The position numbers and the translations under genes were made by a program. Source: Desulfofustis sp. PB-SRB1 (GTDB lineage: Bacteria > Desulfobacterota > Desulfobulbia > Desulfobulbales > Desulfocapsaceae). Taken from it: a DNA stretch of 64,000 nt. Numbering within the stretch: the first letter of the stretch is position 1; each line of letters opens with the position of its first letter. Location: the NCBI GenBank assembly GCA_016722945.1, contig JAEQMT010000059.1, positions 1 through 64,000 on the forward strand, written 5' to 3'. The notes beneath the pieces are model-generated. The model had not been told where the DNA came from. It saw only the letters and a list, made by a program, of their open reading frames with translations, and made no database searches. This document shows, one piece after another, positions 17,862-27,479 of the stretch.

Positions 17862-17882
17862 GAACAAGGAGGGGAAATCGCC

Positions 17883-18562
17883 ATGGCAGCCATCGTCTAT
17901 CAAACGAACAAGAAAACAGGTATCACCTACGCTTACGAGTCAGTTTCTCACTGGGATAAGCAAAAGCAACAATCCCGGGCAAAGCGCAAATGTATTGGCA
18001 GGGTTGATCCGCAAACCCACAAGATTGTTCCGACCCGGAAAAGAAAGGCACCGACAGTCGAGCCGAAAGGTAAACGAGGACCCGTGCCATCGATCAAGAC
18101 GACAAGGAGCTTTTTCGGAGCAACATACTTGTTTGACCACATTGGCAAACTGATGGGAGTAACCGATGATTTGAAGACCTGTTTTCCGCATTCTTACAAG
18201 CACCTACTCTCGATTGCTTACTACTTGATCCTTGAAGACAGGAATCCCTTAAGTCGTTTTCCCCACTGGGCGACACTGCATCATCACCCCGCTGGTGAAG
18301 TTATTGCTTCCCAGAGGAGCAGTGAGCTTTTTGCCTCTATCAGCGAGGAAGCGAGACAACGTTTTTTCAAACTCCAAGGCAAGCGCCAGGTGGAGCGGGA
18401 ATACCTGGTCTATGACAGCACCTCTATTTCCAGCTACTCAAAATGTTTGAAGCAGGTGCGTTATGGCAAGAACAAGGACCATGAACATCTTCCCCAGATC
18501 AACGTGAGCATGGTATTCGGGCAGCAGTCGCGTCTGCCGTTTTATTACCGGAAACTTGGTTG
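17883..18562 (+). pseudogene. IS1634-type (IS4 superfamily) transposase, 3'-truncated by IS21 element
   Basis: This is the N-terminal 225 or so residues of a DDE transposase: MAAIVYQTNKKTGITYAYES, GATYLFDHIGKLMGV, and the first catalytic region LVYDSTSISSYSKCL followed by VRYGKNKDHEHLPQINVSM. The family sequence stops after LPFYYRKL, exactly where the IS21 left end starts. The second half does not reappear right of the IS21 element, so DNA was lost as well. AAGGAGGGG supports the ATG. Confidence 0.85.
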
Positions 18563-18687
18563 TGCTAACCTAAAATTGACCAGCAAAACAGGGTAGTGAT
18601 CACCGAAAACTGACCACCCTGAGCAATCAATTTTCTGCTAGAATACCATTTTTAGTCATTCAAGCAGGAGGTGAGGAGTTGCTCAAC

Positions 18688-20182
18688 ATGGATCAATACG
18701 AATACATCAGGACGGCCCACAGGGTCTACGGCAAGAACATCAGTGAGTTGGCAAGACAGACAGGCCATTCTCGAAACACCATCAAAAAGGCACTTCACGG
18801 TGAATCGTGGGGATACCGTGAACGTGAACAGCAATCGTTTCCAGTCCTGGGGCCATATCGTTCACTGATCGAAGCATGGTTGAGAGCGGACAAAGAAGTG
18901 CCGAAGAAACAGCGCCATACTGCCCGACGTGTCTACAACCGCCTGCGCACCGAGCAGGGATATCAGGGCAGTGAATCGAATGTTCGCCGCTATGTGCGGC
19001 TGGTGCGAATGGAATTGGGAATTGATCCTGGCCGGGAGGTTTTCATTGCATGTGAAGCTGATGCGGGACAGGAAGCGGAGATCGACTGGGGTACTGCAAC
19101 GGCAGTTGTGGGCGGAGAGAAAGTCCGGTTGAAGTTTTTTTGCATGCGAAGCAAATATTCCGGCAAACACTTTGTCCGTTGTTATCCCTGTGAACGGCAG
19201 CAGGCTTTCTTTGACGCCCATATCAAGGCCTTCGATTTTTTTGGGGGGATTTTTCCGGTTCTGATCTACGACAACCTCACTACCGCGGTACGCAAAGTTC
19301 TCCAGGGTAAAAAGCGTATTGAACAGGAGAGTTTCAGCCGATTCAAAGGGTATTACAGTTTTACCGCACGATTTTGCAACCGGGATAGCGGCAATGAGAA
19401 AGGAGGAGTTGAAGGCTTGGTGGGATTTGCTCGCCGGAATTATATGGTTCCCGTGCCGGTGGTGGAAAGCTTTGAGGAACTCAATGAGAAGATTCTGGCA
19501 GACTGTCTGGCGTACGGTTCACACAAGATGGCTGGTCGCTCAGAGAGCGTAAATGAGCGCTTTGAAGGCAGAGCAGCAACATCTTCTTGCTCACCCGGAG
19601 ACAGCGTTTAGCACTATCCTTCCGGGTGATGCCCGGGTCGACAAATACGCCACGGTGATGATTGACAAGAACCGTTACTCAGTGCCCTGGCAGTACGCGG
19701 GGCGGCGGTTGAAAACAGTGGTGTATGTGGACCGGGTGGAGATTTTTGCGGACGGCGCCAAACTGGCTGTCCATGAACGATTGTTCGCCAACAACAAGTG
19801 GAGTCTTAATCCCGCACATTATCTGGAACTGATCCAACAACGCCCGATGTCGTTTTCCAGTGCTCGAGTAATTCGGCAATGGAAAAAACAGTGGCCCCAA
19901 TCGCTGCATCAATTGCTTGCAAATTTCTGCCGTATCCAGGGAGAAACCAAAGGGATCAAGGATTTTATTTCAGTATTGATGCTCTACAGCCACTATGGAG
20001 TCGACGAGGTTGAGACTGCGGTGAAACGTGCCCTGGAGAGCAATCTTAACGGCAGTGAAGGGGTACGGCATGTGCTGATATCTTCACGAGAGAAGGACAC
20101 CACGAGTGCCCGACTGACAGACTGGCCGAGTCTGCCATCTCCTGATGTAAGCGTCTACGGGGTATTGGGAGGTGTGCAATGA
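18688..20182 (+). pseudogene. istA: IS21 transposase IstA, single-base frameshift
   Basis: IstA is the DDE transposase of IS21. An N-terminal helix-turn-helix (ISELARQTGHSRNTIKKAL) leads to the catalytic core: EIDWGTATAV with the first Asp, PVLIYDNLTTAV with the second, and a Glu in GNEKGGVEGLVGFARRN. Near 19565 an extra G changes VNERFE-AEQQHLL to VNERFEGRAATSS, and the frame stops at 19611. The correct C-terminal half (YSVPWQYAGRRL onward) follows in another frame to 20182. ATG 18688 has GGAGGTGAGGAG upstream; a TTG at 18679 is possible. Confidence 0.9.
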
Positions 20183-20946
20183 GCAGTGCACTCATGGTCG
20201 AATTGCGTGAAAATCTGAAGGCACTGAATCTTGCGGCCACGGCCCGGGGTCTGGAAACCAGCATTCGTCAGGCAAAAGAGAGCGGTCCAGGCTACGATGA
20301 GTTTTTACTGGATCTGACGATAACCGAGCTTGCAACCAAAGCGGAACAGAGACTCACCCGCCGAGTGCGCGAGGCGAAGTTTCCTTTGCTCAAGACCCTG
20401 GAAGGGTTTGATTGTGCCGCGGCACCCGAGCTCGACATCAGGGTTATACGAGAGTTGGCGGGATGCGACTATATTACAGAGCATAGCAATGTTATGTTTC
20501 TTGGCCGTAGTGGTACCGGCAAGACTCATCTTGCAACGGCACTGGGCATTGAGGCCTGCAGGAACAATTACCGGACCAGGTTCGTCAGTTGTTATGGGTT
20601 GGTAAACGAACTGATAGAAGCTCGGCAGGAAAGAGAGCTTCGCCGTCTTATTGGACGTCACGCTCGCTACGATCTGTTGATTCTCGATGAACTGGGCTAT
20701 ATCCCGTTTTCTAAGGAGGGCGGGGAATTGCTCTTTCAGGTTCTTGCCGAACGTCAGGAAAAAGGGTCGGTCATCATTACCACGAACCTTGGATTTGCCG
20801 ACTGGACACAGGTGTTTGGTGATCCGGTGATGACCGCGGCCCTTCTTGATCGACTGACGCATCGAGCCCATATCATCACCTGTCAATGGGATAGCTTTCG
20901 TCTAAAACAAAGTCTCAGAGGGAGACCATCAAAGACAGAGAAATGA
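20179..20946 (+). CDS. istB: IS21 helper ATPase IstB
   Basis: A AAA+ ATPase that assembles on DNA and directs the IstA transposase to targets. Walker A is GRSGTGKTHLA, Walker B LLILDELGYIPFSKEG, and sensor region IITTNLGFADW, followed by the C-terminal LLDRLTHRAHII typical of DnaC-like IstB proteins. The frame is complete at 255 residues and overlaps istA by 4 nt. With istA broken, it has no partner in this copy. Confidence 0.94.
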   Translation: MSSALMVELRENLKALNLAATARGLETSIRQAKESGPGYDEFLLDLTITELATKAEQRLTRRVREAKFPLLKTLEGFDCAAAPELDIRVIRELAGCDYITEHSNVMFLGRSGTGKTHLATALGIEACRNNYRTRFVSCYGLVNELIEARQERELRRLIGRHARYDLLILDELGYIPFSKEGGELLFQVLAERQEKGSVIITTNLGFADWTQVFGDPVMTAALLDRLTHRAHIITCQWDSFRLKQSLRGRPSKTEK

Positions 20947-21318
20947 AGCACGATATCAACAACATAGTGAGACACCCCGGGATCTTTGCACGTGTCCATA
21001 TGGCCACTAATCTTGACACTTGCCGGCAGATCTTGATCGACATAAGGGGGGAACCGTATTTGTTTATGATGTCTCAAGAAAGGGCATATTGCAGCCGTAA
21101 AAAGCGGGAGAATTATGTAAGTAGGCACTGTTGCTGCATTGAATCGGTGCTGGAGGACACCTCCGGGGGGCAGGAGAAACTCCAGTCGCCTACGGCTCCC
21201 TCCGTTTCTCCTGCCCCCCGGAAACGACCACACTGGGGTGGTACCCAACACCCTTCTTTTTGTTTAATTCAGGGTGGTCAGTTTTAGGTAATCACAAGTG
21301 GTCAATTTTCGGTTGTCA
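20947..21318. other. IS21 right-end non-coding region
   Basis: About 370 bp between istB and the right terminal repeat. No convincing gene is present. It contains an 18-bp hairpin (21163-21221) and IstA-binding-type repeats near the end (GGTGGTCAGTTTTAGG and GTGGTCAATTTTCGG). An open frame through the region encodes low-complexity sequence and is discounted. Confidence 0.6.
21163..21221. repeat. Perfect 18-bp inverted repeat near IS21 right end
   Basis: CCGGGGGGCAGGAGAAAC (21163-21180) is exactly complementary to GTTTCTCCTGCCCCCCGG (21204-21221). The 23-nt loop contains GTCGCCTACGGCTCCCTCC. The GGCTCC-rich loop resembles the hairpin at 358-402, also beside an IS end. Confidence 0.8.
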
Positions 21319-21549
21319 TTCGCAACATCATGACGCGGTTTTGGACGGTAACCAGCAACCACTGCTCACCGAGACACTTTACGTGAATAAGTCACCACCC
21401 TTTCCCGTTTTTTCAATGCAAAAAAAATGGCCCATTAATGGCATATGTACCACTAATGGACCACTTGATGTACCAGTTCGACGTTTTTTTGCCGAACCTA
21501 ATAACCCAAACGACAGGTAACTATTTGGTTTTACTGAAACCTATCATTC

Positions 21550-21569
21550 AAATGGTGGAGGCGGCGGGA
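21550..21569. repeat. Right attachment site within the tmRNA 3' end
   Basis: The exact 20-bp partner of 5753-5772. It contains the encoded CCA and 3' acceptor strand of tmRNA plus 3 nt beyond. Because the repeat restores the gene, tmRNA stays functional after integration. Confidence 0.75.
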
Positions 21570-21918
21570 GTCGAACCCGCGTCCGTGAATGCTCCCCTCC
21601 CGTATCTACATGCTTAGTTTCCGGCGTGGGTGTTCGCCCTGGATATGCCGCGGAAACAGAGCGCTTCCAGTGCTAGCCCTTGTAGATCTTACCGCGTGGC
21701 GTACAGGCACCGCCCAGCGGCCAGCCCCTTGAGTCGACGCCCCTAATCCGGCCGCAAGGGCGGCAGCCGGTGGGACGGCAGTATGACAGCTGTTACGCTG
21801 CTACTGCGTAGTTATAATCGTCTGCGATTATATTTAGGTTCCGCCGTTTTTACGAGCCGACAGAAGCTCGGCATGCAACGATGAGCTTGCACATCCCCGT
21901 CGAAGCCGTTTCGCCCCC
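21553..21918 (-). ncRNA. ssrA: tmRNA (ssrA)
   Basis: Transfer-messenger RNA, which rescues stalled ribosomes with SmpB. The 5' end GGGGGCGAAACGGCTTCGAC pairs with the 3' CGCCUCC of the acceptor arm, and a T-arm GGACGCGGGTTCGACTCCCG and encoded CCA follow. The tag frame (21793-21825) starts at a GCA resume codon after ...TAATC and encodes ADDYNYAVAA and a stop. A TATAAA box lies 14-19 nt upstream (21932-21937). Its 3' end is the island integration site, so any original terminator now lies about 15.8 kb away. Confidence 0.96.
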
Positions 21919-22269
21919 CTTTGTTGTAGTTTTTATATCTGATGGAGTCTTAAAAACCCCGATTACGCTCATTGTGGAGTTGACCCGAAATCCATAATGA
22001 TTCGAAATTACTGGATTCCCGATGTAGCCTGCCCTTGAGTGTTGTTATCGAGGGCGGGAATGACGGTAGCAAGCAAATTCAAAGTTTTCACGAGTCCATC
22101 AGTGTTTGATGCTTTCTTAAAAACTCATAAGCCCGCCATACCGGAATTGACCCGGCATCCATGATTAATTGAAGTCACTGGATTCCCGCTTTCGCGGGAA
22201 TGACGGTAGCAAATAGTTTTTGGGGTTTTACCAATTCATCACTCGTTCAAAGTCGTCTTAACCACGCTG
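21919..22269. other. ssrA-smpB intergenic region with two dispersed repeat copies
   Basis: The region holds the tmRNA promoter and two copies of a hairpin repeat. Copy A (21980-22075) and copy B (22147-22212) share a TTGACCC start, TACTGGATTCCCG or CACTGGATTCCCG, and an end with GCGGGAATGACGGTAGCAA. Copy B folds as TTCCCGC-TTT-CGCGGGAA. A related copy is at 62759-62855. No gene is seen. Confidence 0.7.
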
Positions 22270-22725
22270 CTAGCCGCGCCGCATGGCACGCTGTACTTCA
22301 CGGTTGGTCTGCTTCTCCTTGAGCGCGGCACGTTTATCGTATTGTCGCTTGCCGCGGGCAAGACCCAGTTCCACCTTGGCCCTGCCATTTGCAATAAAGT
22401 ATATCGACAGGGGCAGCAGGGCAAGGCCTTTCTCCTGCAGCTTGCCGATGAGCTTGCGCAACTCACGCTTGTGCAGCAATAGTTTGCGCACCCGGAGCGG
22501 GTCGTTGGGGTTGTGGGTGGCATTGATATAGGAGGAGATGTGGACGTTATGGAGCATGGCCTCGCCGTGTTCATCGATCTTCACGTAGCCGTCCTTGAGG
22601 TTGGCCCTGCCGGCCCGCAGGGATTTGACCTCGGGGCCGGAAAGCACCATGCCGGCCTCGAATTTCTGGTCGATATGATAATCGTGAAAGGCCTTCTTAT
22701 TGCGGCATACCACCTTGGCGCCCAT
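22270..22725 (-). CDS. smpB: SsrA-binding protein SmpB
   Basis: SmpB binds the tRNA-like domain of tmRNA and brings it to stalled ribosomes. Family motifs are clear: [39 protein letters not shown] and the basic C-terminal tail [18 protein letters not shown]. At 151 residues it is full length. It lies upstream of ssrA on the same strand, so protein and RNA partner are neighbours. It follows the GspE-like gene by 16 nt and is probably co-transcribed with it. Confidence 0.96.
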   Translation of the reverse strand: MGAKVVCRNKKAFHDYHIDQKFEAGMVLSGPEVKSLRAGRANLKDGYVKIDEHGEAMLHNVHISSYINATHNPNDPLRVRKLLLHKRELRKLIGKLQEKGLALLPLSIYFIANGRAKVELGLARGKRQYDKRAALKEKQTNREVQRAMRRG

Positions 22726-22741
22726 ACTGTTTCGCCTCTGG

Positions 22742-24535
22742 TTACGTGGAGGTAACCCGAAGCGCCTCCTCGATGGTGGTGACGCCGGTTTTCACCTTGT
22801 TCCAGGCGTCTTCACGCAGGGTGGTCATGCCCTCGCGGGTGGCCACCTGGCGCATATCCTCGACACTCTTGCCGTCGGCAACCATCTGCTTGAGCTGGGT
22901 GGAGAGCGGAAATATCTCAAAAATCCCGGCCCGGCCGCGAAACCCGGTGCCCCGGCACTCCCGGCATCCCTTGCCGCGCTTGAGCTTAACCGGCTGCGCA
23001 GCGTTGACCGGAAAGCCCACCTTGCGCAGCGACTCCCCATCCACCTCGTAGACCTCGGCACACTCCACGCAGATCCGCTTGACCAGCCGCTGAGCCATGG
23101 CGCCCAGCATGGTGGAGCTGATCAGAAAGGGTTCCAGATCCAGATCCATCAACCGAACGATGGAGGATACCGCGTCGTTGGTGTGCAGAGTGGAAAAGAC
23201 CAGGTGGCCGGTCATGGCGGCCTGGACGGCGTGGGCCGCGGTTTCGTGGTCGCGGATCTCACCGATCATGATAACGTCCGGGTCCTGGCGCAGGATGTTG
23301 CGCAGGATGGAAGAAAAGGTGATGTCGATGAGCGGCTGCACGGCAATCTGGTTGAACTCCTCATGCACCATCTCCACCGGGTCTTCGATGGTGACCAGAT
23401 TCATCTCCGGGCTGGCGATTTCTTTGAGCGCCGAATAGAGCGTGGTGGATTTGCCGCTGCCGGTGGGGCCGGTGACCAGGACGATACCGTGCGGCGAGGT
23501 GATGAAGGAACGAAATACCTGGTAATCGCGGGCGGAAAAGCCCAGCTGATCCACCGACTGGAAAATGACGTCAGGGTCGAGAATACGCAGCACCGCCTTT
23601 TCGCCAAAGGAGACGGGCACCGTGGATATCCGCACCTCCACCTCTTTTTCAGCGGAAACACCCAGTTTGATACGGCCGTCCTGGGGCCGTCGCTTTTCCG
23701 CGATATCGAGGCGGGAGAGGTATTTCAGCCGCGAGATGATCGCTGGATGCACCACTTTGGGCAATTGATAGATCATGTGCAGGGTACCGTCGATGCGAAA
23801 GCGGATGACGCAGAACTCCCGCTTGGGTTCCACATGGATATCGCTGGCCCGCTGATCCAGGGCGTAGTTGAAGATATGGTTGACCGCGTTTTTGATATGC
23901 TGATCGGTGGAGGCGAGGTTTTTTTCGTTGATGGCGACAAAGCGCTCCAGGTTGCCGATATCCACCGCACCGATGGTCTCCCGGCCGAACTGATCCTCAG
24001 CCGCGCTGATGGAGGTCTGAAACCCGAAAAACTCGGCCAGGATACGCTTGATCTCGGCTTTGGTGGCGATATAGGCGCGGGTCTTTACCTGATTGGCCTG
24101 TTCAATATCTTTGCATACCTGCTCGCAGTCCGGATGGTAGCTGGCCACTTCCAGCACCCCTTCATCCACGTTGAAGGGTACCAGCAGATGGCGGATGGCA
24201 AAGTTTTTGGGGATGGTCTTGGTGACGATGTTGATGTCAAGCTCCAGCGGATCGAGCTTTTTAAAGGGCAGGGTAAATTCCCGGCTCACCGCCTGGGCAA
24301 TAGCCTCCTCGTCCACCACCTCGTTTCTGGTGCCCCGCTTTTTCAGGTTGAGCGAGACGATGATATCGACAAGGTCGGGAAAATTTTTGTCCAGCGGATC
24401 GGTTGTGCCGTGCAATTTGAGCAGTTTATGGCGCTGTTTGCCCTTTTCCAGCTCAACCAGTTGCCGCTGCTTGTCGGTGATCACCCGCTGCCGCACCAGG
24501 GTGTCGAACAGGGCGTCACTGTAGAGAAATTTCAT
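22742..24535 (-). CDS. Type II secretion / type IV pilus assembly ATPase (GspE/PilB family)
   Basis: A hexameric cytoplasmic ATPase driving pilus or pseudopilus assembly. Residues 1-200 form an N-terminal GspE/MshE-type domain. The core has [17 protein letters not shown] (Walker A), the Asp box TIEDPVE, Walker [13 protein letters not shown] and the His box. A four-cysteine zinc knuckle (CVEC and CREC) sits before [10 protein letters not shown]. At 597 residues it is full length. No other pilus or secretion genes adjoin it, so PilB or GspE identity cannot be decided here. Confidence 0.9.
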   Translation of the reverse strand: MKFLYSDALFDTLVRQRVITDKQRQLVELEKGKQRHKLLKLHGTTDPLDKNFPDLVDIIVSLNLKKRGTRNEVVDEEAIAQAVSREFTLPFKKLDPLELDINIVTKTIPKNFAIRHLLVPFNVDEGVLEVASYHPDCEQVCKDIEQANQVKTRAYIATKAEIKRILAEFFGFQTSISAAEDQFGRETIGAVDIGNLERFVAINEKNLASTDQHIKNAVNHIFNYALDQRASDIHVEPKREFCVIRFRIDGTLHMIYQLPKVVHPAIISRLKYLSRLDIAEKRRPQDGRIKLGVSAEKEVEVRISTVPVSFGEKAVLRILDPDVIFQSVDQLGFSARDYQVFRSFITSPHGIVLVTGPTGSGKSTTLYSALKEIASPEMNLVTIEDPVEMVHEEFNQIAVQPLIDITFSSILRNILRQDPDVIMIGEIRDHETAAHAVQAAMTGHLVFSTLHTNDAVSSIVRLMDLDLEPFLISSTMLGAMAQRLVKRICVECAEVYEVDGESLRKVGFPVNAAQPVKLKRGKGCRECRGTGFRGRAGIFEIFPLSTQLKQMVADGKSVEDMRQVATREGMTTLREDAWNKVKTGVTTIEEALRVTST

Positions 24536-24609
24536 GTGCTCTCACAAGGTTCAATGGTGGTTGTTCTATTGTGCAGGGAAGTGGGTATTTTCGCAAGGTC
24601 AATATCTCG

Positions 24610-25458
24610 TTATGGGTGCAGCAGGCCATGCAGACGGGCCAGGTTTTCCCTGTCCTCGTGGAGATCCTCACCCTTCGGGGTCTCGATTGCCATGGCGTGG
24701 GAAGCAAAGCGTGGATCGTTGAGCAGCGGACCGAAGCCTTCCAGCCCCAATGCGCCATGACCGATGTGTTCGTGCCGGTCCACCCGGCTGCCGAGCTCCT
24801 TTTTCGAGTCATTGAGATGGAAAAAGCGCAGGTGTTCACACCCGACAATGCGGTCAAATTCCGCCATGGTGCGATTATATGACTGCTCACCGCGGATATC
24901 GTAGCCGGCCGCAAACACGTGGCAGGTATCAAAGCAGACGCCGATGGATGCGGCCGTCGCCGCCTGTTCCCGAATCATCGCCAGTTCTTCAAAGCGGCGC
25001 CCCAACCCGGTGCCCTGGCCGGCGGTGTTCTCGATCAGCACCATGGTATCGGCCTCGGCCCGGTTGATGGCCTCATCCAAGGCAGCGGCAACTCTGGCAA
25101 TGCCTTCATCCACCCCATCACCGCCGTGGCTGCCCGGATGAAGAATCAGATAGGGCAGGCCAAGAACGTGGCAGCGGCGCAGTTCGGCAACCAGCGCATC
25201 GATTGATTTGTTCCGGGTTGCGGGATTACCGGCGGCAAGATTGATCAGATAGGAGCCGTGCGATACCACCATCATGGCGGGGTGGCGGTCGCGCTCCCGG
25301 CGAAACAGGTCGATCTCCTCATCCACCAGCGGCTTATGGCGCCACTGCCGCTGATTGCGGGTAAATATCTGCAGACATTCACCGCCAACCGCCTCGATGC
25401 GGGCAAAGGCGGTGTGCAGACCGCCGCTCACCGATTCATGGGCGCCCAGATACGGCAT
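24610..25458 (-). CDS. nfo: Endonuclease IV (AP endonuclease)
   Basis: A zinc-dependent AP endonuclease of base excision repair. A TIM-barrel sequence starts PYLGAHESVSGGLHTAFAR, with the family segments LILHPGSHGGD, VLIENTAGQGTGLG, GVCFDTCHVFAAGYD, FHLNDSKKELGSRVDRHEHIG and AIETPKGED; these hold the metal-binding His, Asp and Glu residues. I chose ATG 25458, just after GGAGG at the end of the M48 gene; a GTG six codons upstream is less likely. It lies 5 nt after the M48 gene. Confidence 0.94.
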   Translation of the reverse strand: MPYLGAHESVSGGLHTAFARIEAVGGECLQIFTRNQRQWRHKPLVDEEIDLFRRERDRHPAMMVVSHGSYLINLAAGNPATRNKSIDALVAELRRCHVLGLPYLILHPGSHGGDGVDEGIARVAAALDEAINRAEADTMVLIENTAGQGTGLGRRFEELAMIREQAATAASIGVCFDTCHVFAAGYDIRGEQSYNRTMAEFDRIVGCEHLRFFHLNDSKKELGSRVDRHEHIGHGALGLEGFGPLLNDPRFASHAMAIETPKGEDLHEDRENLARLHGLLHP

Positions 25459-25463
25459 GGTCC

Positions 25464-27284
25464 TCAATCCTCCCACCTGGTTTCGGCGCTGTAGCGCTCT
25501 ATTTGAAAACGGCTGAGCTGACGCTTGTAAAACTCACTATTGTCAGGATCGGCGGCAATGAGCCCACGCATGATGGTAATCGCCCGATCCGACTCACCGT
25601 TGGCCCAGTAGGCGGTGGCCAGGGTATCCATGATATGGGGCTGCATCGTGTCCCGGGCGGCGGTCTTAGCCAGTCGTAAGGCTCGCCCCGGGTCGCGCAG
25701 GGCGGGATCGGTGCCGGTGAGCAGCAGCCAGGCCAGGTTGTTGAGCGCCTGCTCGTTGCCGGGGGCGATTTCCAGGGCCGTCTCATACGACTCAAGGGCC
25801 CGATCATAGATGCCTTTGCCCTGCATGAGATCGCCCATGATAGTAAAATAGGTGGCCTCATCATCCACCTCGAGCTGCTTCATGAACACCAGCTCGATAT
25901 ACTTTTCCTCGTAGTCGCGGACCAGAGAGGCGGTGGGCACCCCCTGCCACAACATGCCGACCAGCAGCGACAGTGAGATCAGGTAGATAAGCAGGCTGGT
26001 CAGTACCTTGCGATCGTGGCGACCGATGAGGCTCGGGTCACGTTCGGCCCGATCAATCATGGCTATGCGCTCATCGATGCCGAAATGGTGCCAGTTGTGC
26101 TTGCTTCTGTTTTCACCGGCGCCGCCGATTTTTTCAAAGGCATCGACCAGCGGCCGGCCGCTGCCCAGCACCCGGATCACGTAGAGATCCGCCTGACGTT
26201 CGAAGTTTCTCATGAAATAGCCGAAGATAAAGCGAAAATAGATCAGCATCAGGGCAAAAAGCGGCAGCGAGCCAACGACGCTCATTACCGTTTCCGGGGC
26301 CAGCAGATCGGCTGCCATGATATGAAAGAGAAGATCCTGAGCCAGCATGAAATGCCACAGCGGTTCAGCCAGAACCCCGATAAGCAGGGCAAACCCGATA
26401 ATCAGAACAAGGTAGAGCAGCAGGTGTTTTTTCTTTACGTGGCCGATCTCATGGGCCATTACCGCCTCGAGTTCAGCCATGTTCATATTCTGGATGATCG
26501 CCGGGGTCAGCAGAATGTAGCGCAGCTTTGGCACCAGCCCCATCACCGCGGCGGTAATCACCCGTCCCTCAAACAGCGGCCAGCTGTAGATTGTTGCATT
26601 GAAACCGAGCCGGCGAAAAAATCCGCGGAAATGATCATGGATCGGCCCCACCGGCAGCGGCGTGCATCCCCACAGGCGTAACACGATGGGCGGAAACAAC
26701 AGGATGATGAAGAGCAGAAACAAGCCGAAGAACAGCATATCTCCCCACTCTGAATCAAGCACCGCATGCACCGGGGCCAGGGGAAGGACGCGCAGCAGAT
26801 CAAAGAGCAGCGATAAAATCAGCCAGGGCAGGATAATCGGCAAGTTCCGCGCCATGTTGACGGCCACGAACCGAAGCGGTTTGTGGGTGGCACCGAACAC
26901 CGCCGCGTAGCTCTGCCGCCCGGCCAGCCAGACAATAGAGAGCAGGCCGATGAAGATGGTGAGCAGGACAATGCCCGGCACCGCGCTCAATTGGGCGCCA
27001 CCGAAATAGCGACTCACATATGGCGCCGCGTCGGTGCTGAACAGGATGGCCGCAAAGACCAGCAGGGCGGCCAGACACAACCGCTGTTCGGCTTTGAAAT
27101 AGCCCCCTGCCGAGCGTGTCCAGCTTTTACTGAAGACCCGCCGGGCGCCATAGTTGAACAGGGCGAAAAACAGCGCCGTCCAGACAATCGTCCGGGCCAG
27201 TGATTCGCCGGGTTCCGAACCGGTGGAAAAGACGTTCACCAGAAAGATGGCGGCAATGAATATGAGCAGGTTGGCGTAGACCAC
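25464..27284 (-). CDS. Membrane M48-family metallopeptidase with C-terminal TPRs
   Basis: An HtpX/Ste24-like integral membrane protease of 606 residues. Multiple transmembrane helices occupy the first 220 residues and the segment after the active site. The zinc site HEIGHVKKKH is followed by the third-ligand region NFERQADLYVIRVLG. The last 130 residues contain TPR-like helices (GIYDRALESYETALEIAPGN and ALNNLAWLLL). The combination suggests membrane protein quality control with a protein-binding tail. It is first in a minus-strand run with nfo, gspE and smpB. Confidence 0.87.
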   Translation of the reverse strand: MVYANLLIFIAAIFLVNVFSTGSEPGESLARTIVWTALFFALFNYGARRVFSKSWTRSAGGYFKAEQRLCLAALLVFAAILFSTDAAPYVSRYFGGAQLSAVPGIVLLTIFIGLLSIVWLAGRQSYAAVFGATHKPLRFVAVNMARNLPIILPWLILSLLFDLLRVLPLAPVHAVLDSEWGDMLFFGLFLLFIILLFPPIVLRLWGCTPLPVGPIHDHFRGFFRRLGFNATIYSWPLFEGRVITAAVMGLVPKLRYILLTPAIIQNMNMAELEAVMAHEIGHVKKKHLLLYLVLIIGFALLIGVLAEPLWHFMLAQDLLFHIMAADLLAPETVMSVVGSLPLFALMLIYFRFIFGYFMRNFERQADLYVIRVLGSGRPLVDAFEKIGGAGENRSKHNWHHFGIDERIAMIDRAERDPSLIGRHDRKVLTSLLIYLISLSLLVGMLWQGVPTASLVRDYEEKYIELVFMKQLEVDDEATYFTIMGDLMQGKGIYDRALESYETALEIAPGNEQALNNLAWLLLTGTDPALRDPGRALRLAKTAARDTMQPHIMDTLATAYWANGESDRAITIMRGLIAADPDNSEFYKRQLSRFQIERYSAETRWED

Positions 27285-27479
27285 GGGAAATGATTGATTG
27301 AGTCCGAGGATAAATTCTCATCTAAATAGTATTTTAGAATAATAAATATTGTCCATCCCCGCGCAACCGCCCACCGGAGCCGGGCAAAAATCACCGTGGT
27401 GGTTGCCGGAAAAAGAGGTGCCGATTTTTGTTGACTTGAGTTGCTAAATTGATTTAAGTGAAGAGTTTAATGCCGGACA

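Larger units (their letters stand above)
18563..21318 (+). mobile_element. IS21-family element
   Basis: Left end TGCTAACCTAAAATTGACCA and inverted right end TGACAACCGAAAATTGACCA match at 17 of 20 positions. Internal repeated sites with ACTGACCACCCT follow at both ends, as is typical for IS21. It carries istA (frameshifted) and istB. No clear target duplication is seen, and the interrupted transposase does not continue on the right, which points to a later deletion or recombination. Confidence 0.85.
5753..21569. mobile_element. Putative 15.8-kb genomic island integrated at ssrA
   Basis: The segment is bounded by exact 20-bp direct repeats, the right one being the working tmRNA 3' end. It contains four IS-type elements and a metabolic operon (M20 peptidase, dipeptide ABC importer, N-formylglutamate amidohydrolase). 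No integrase, excisionase or replication gene is recognisable, so it is either a decayed or a non-autonomous island. An integrase could have been removed by IS-driven deletion. The decayed hsd-RT block left of the repeat may be a separate, earlier insertion. Confidence 0.6.

Noticed and set aside
20943-21287. A 114-codon frame after istB
   Set aside because: It runs through a perfect hairpin and the IS21 right end, has no family signal and is biased by the repeat.
5773-21549. An integrase gene inside the ssrA island
   Set aside because: No tyrosine recombinase motif (R...HxxR...Y) or serine recombinase was found; all recombinases present are IS transposases.
22700-24760. A long plus-strand open frame of 686 codons opposite the GspE/PilB gene
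   Set aside because: It is the antisense shadow of a clear GspE-family gene. Its residues are rich in His, Gly and Asp from mirrored codons, and no motif is present.
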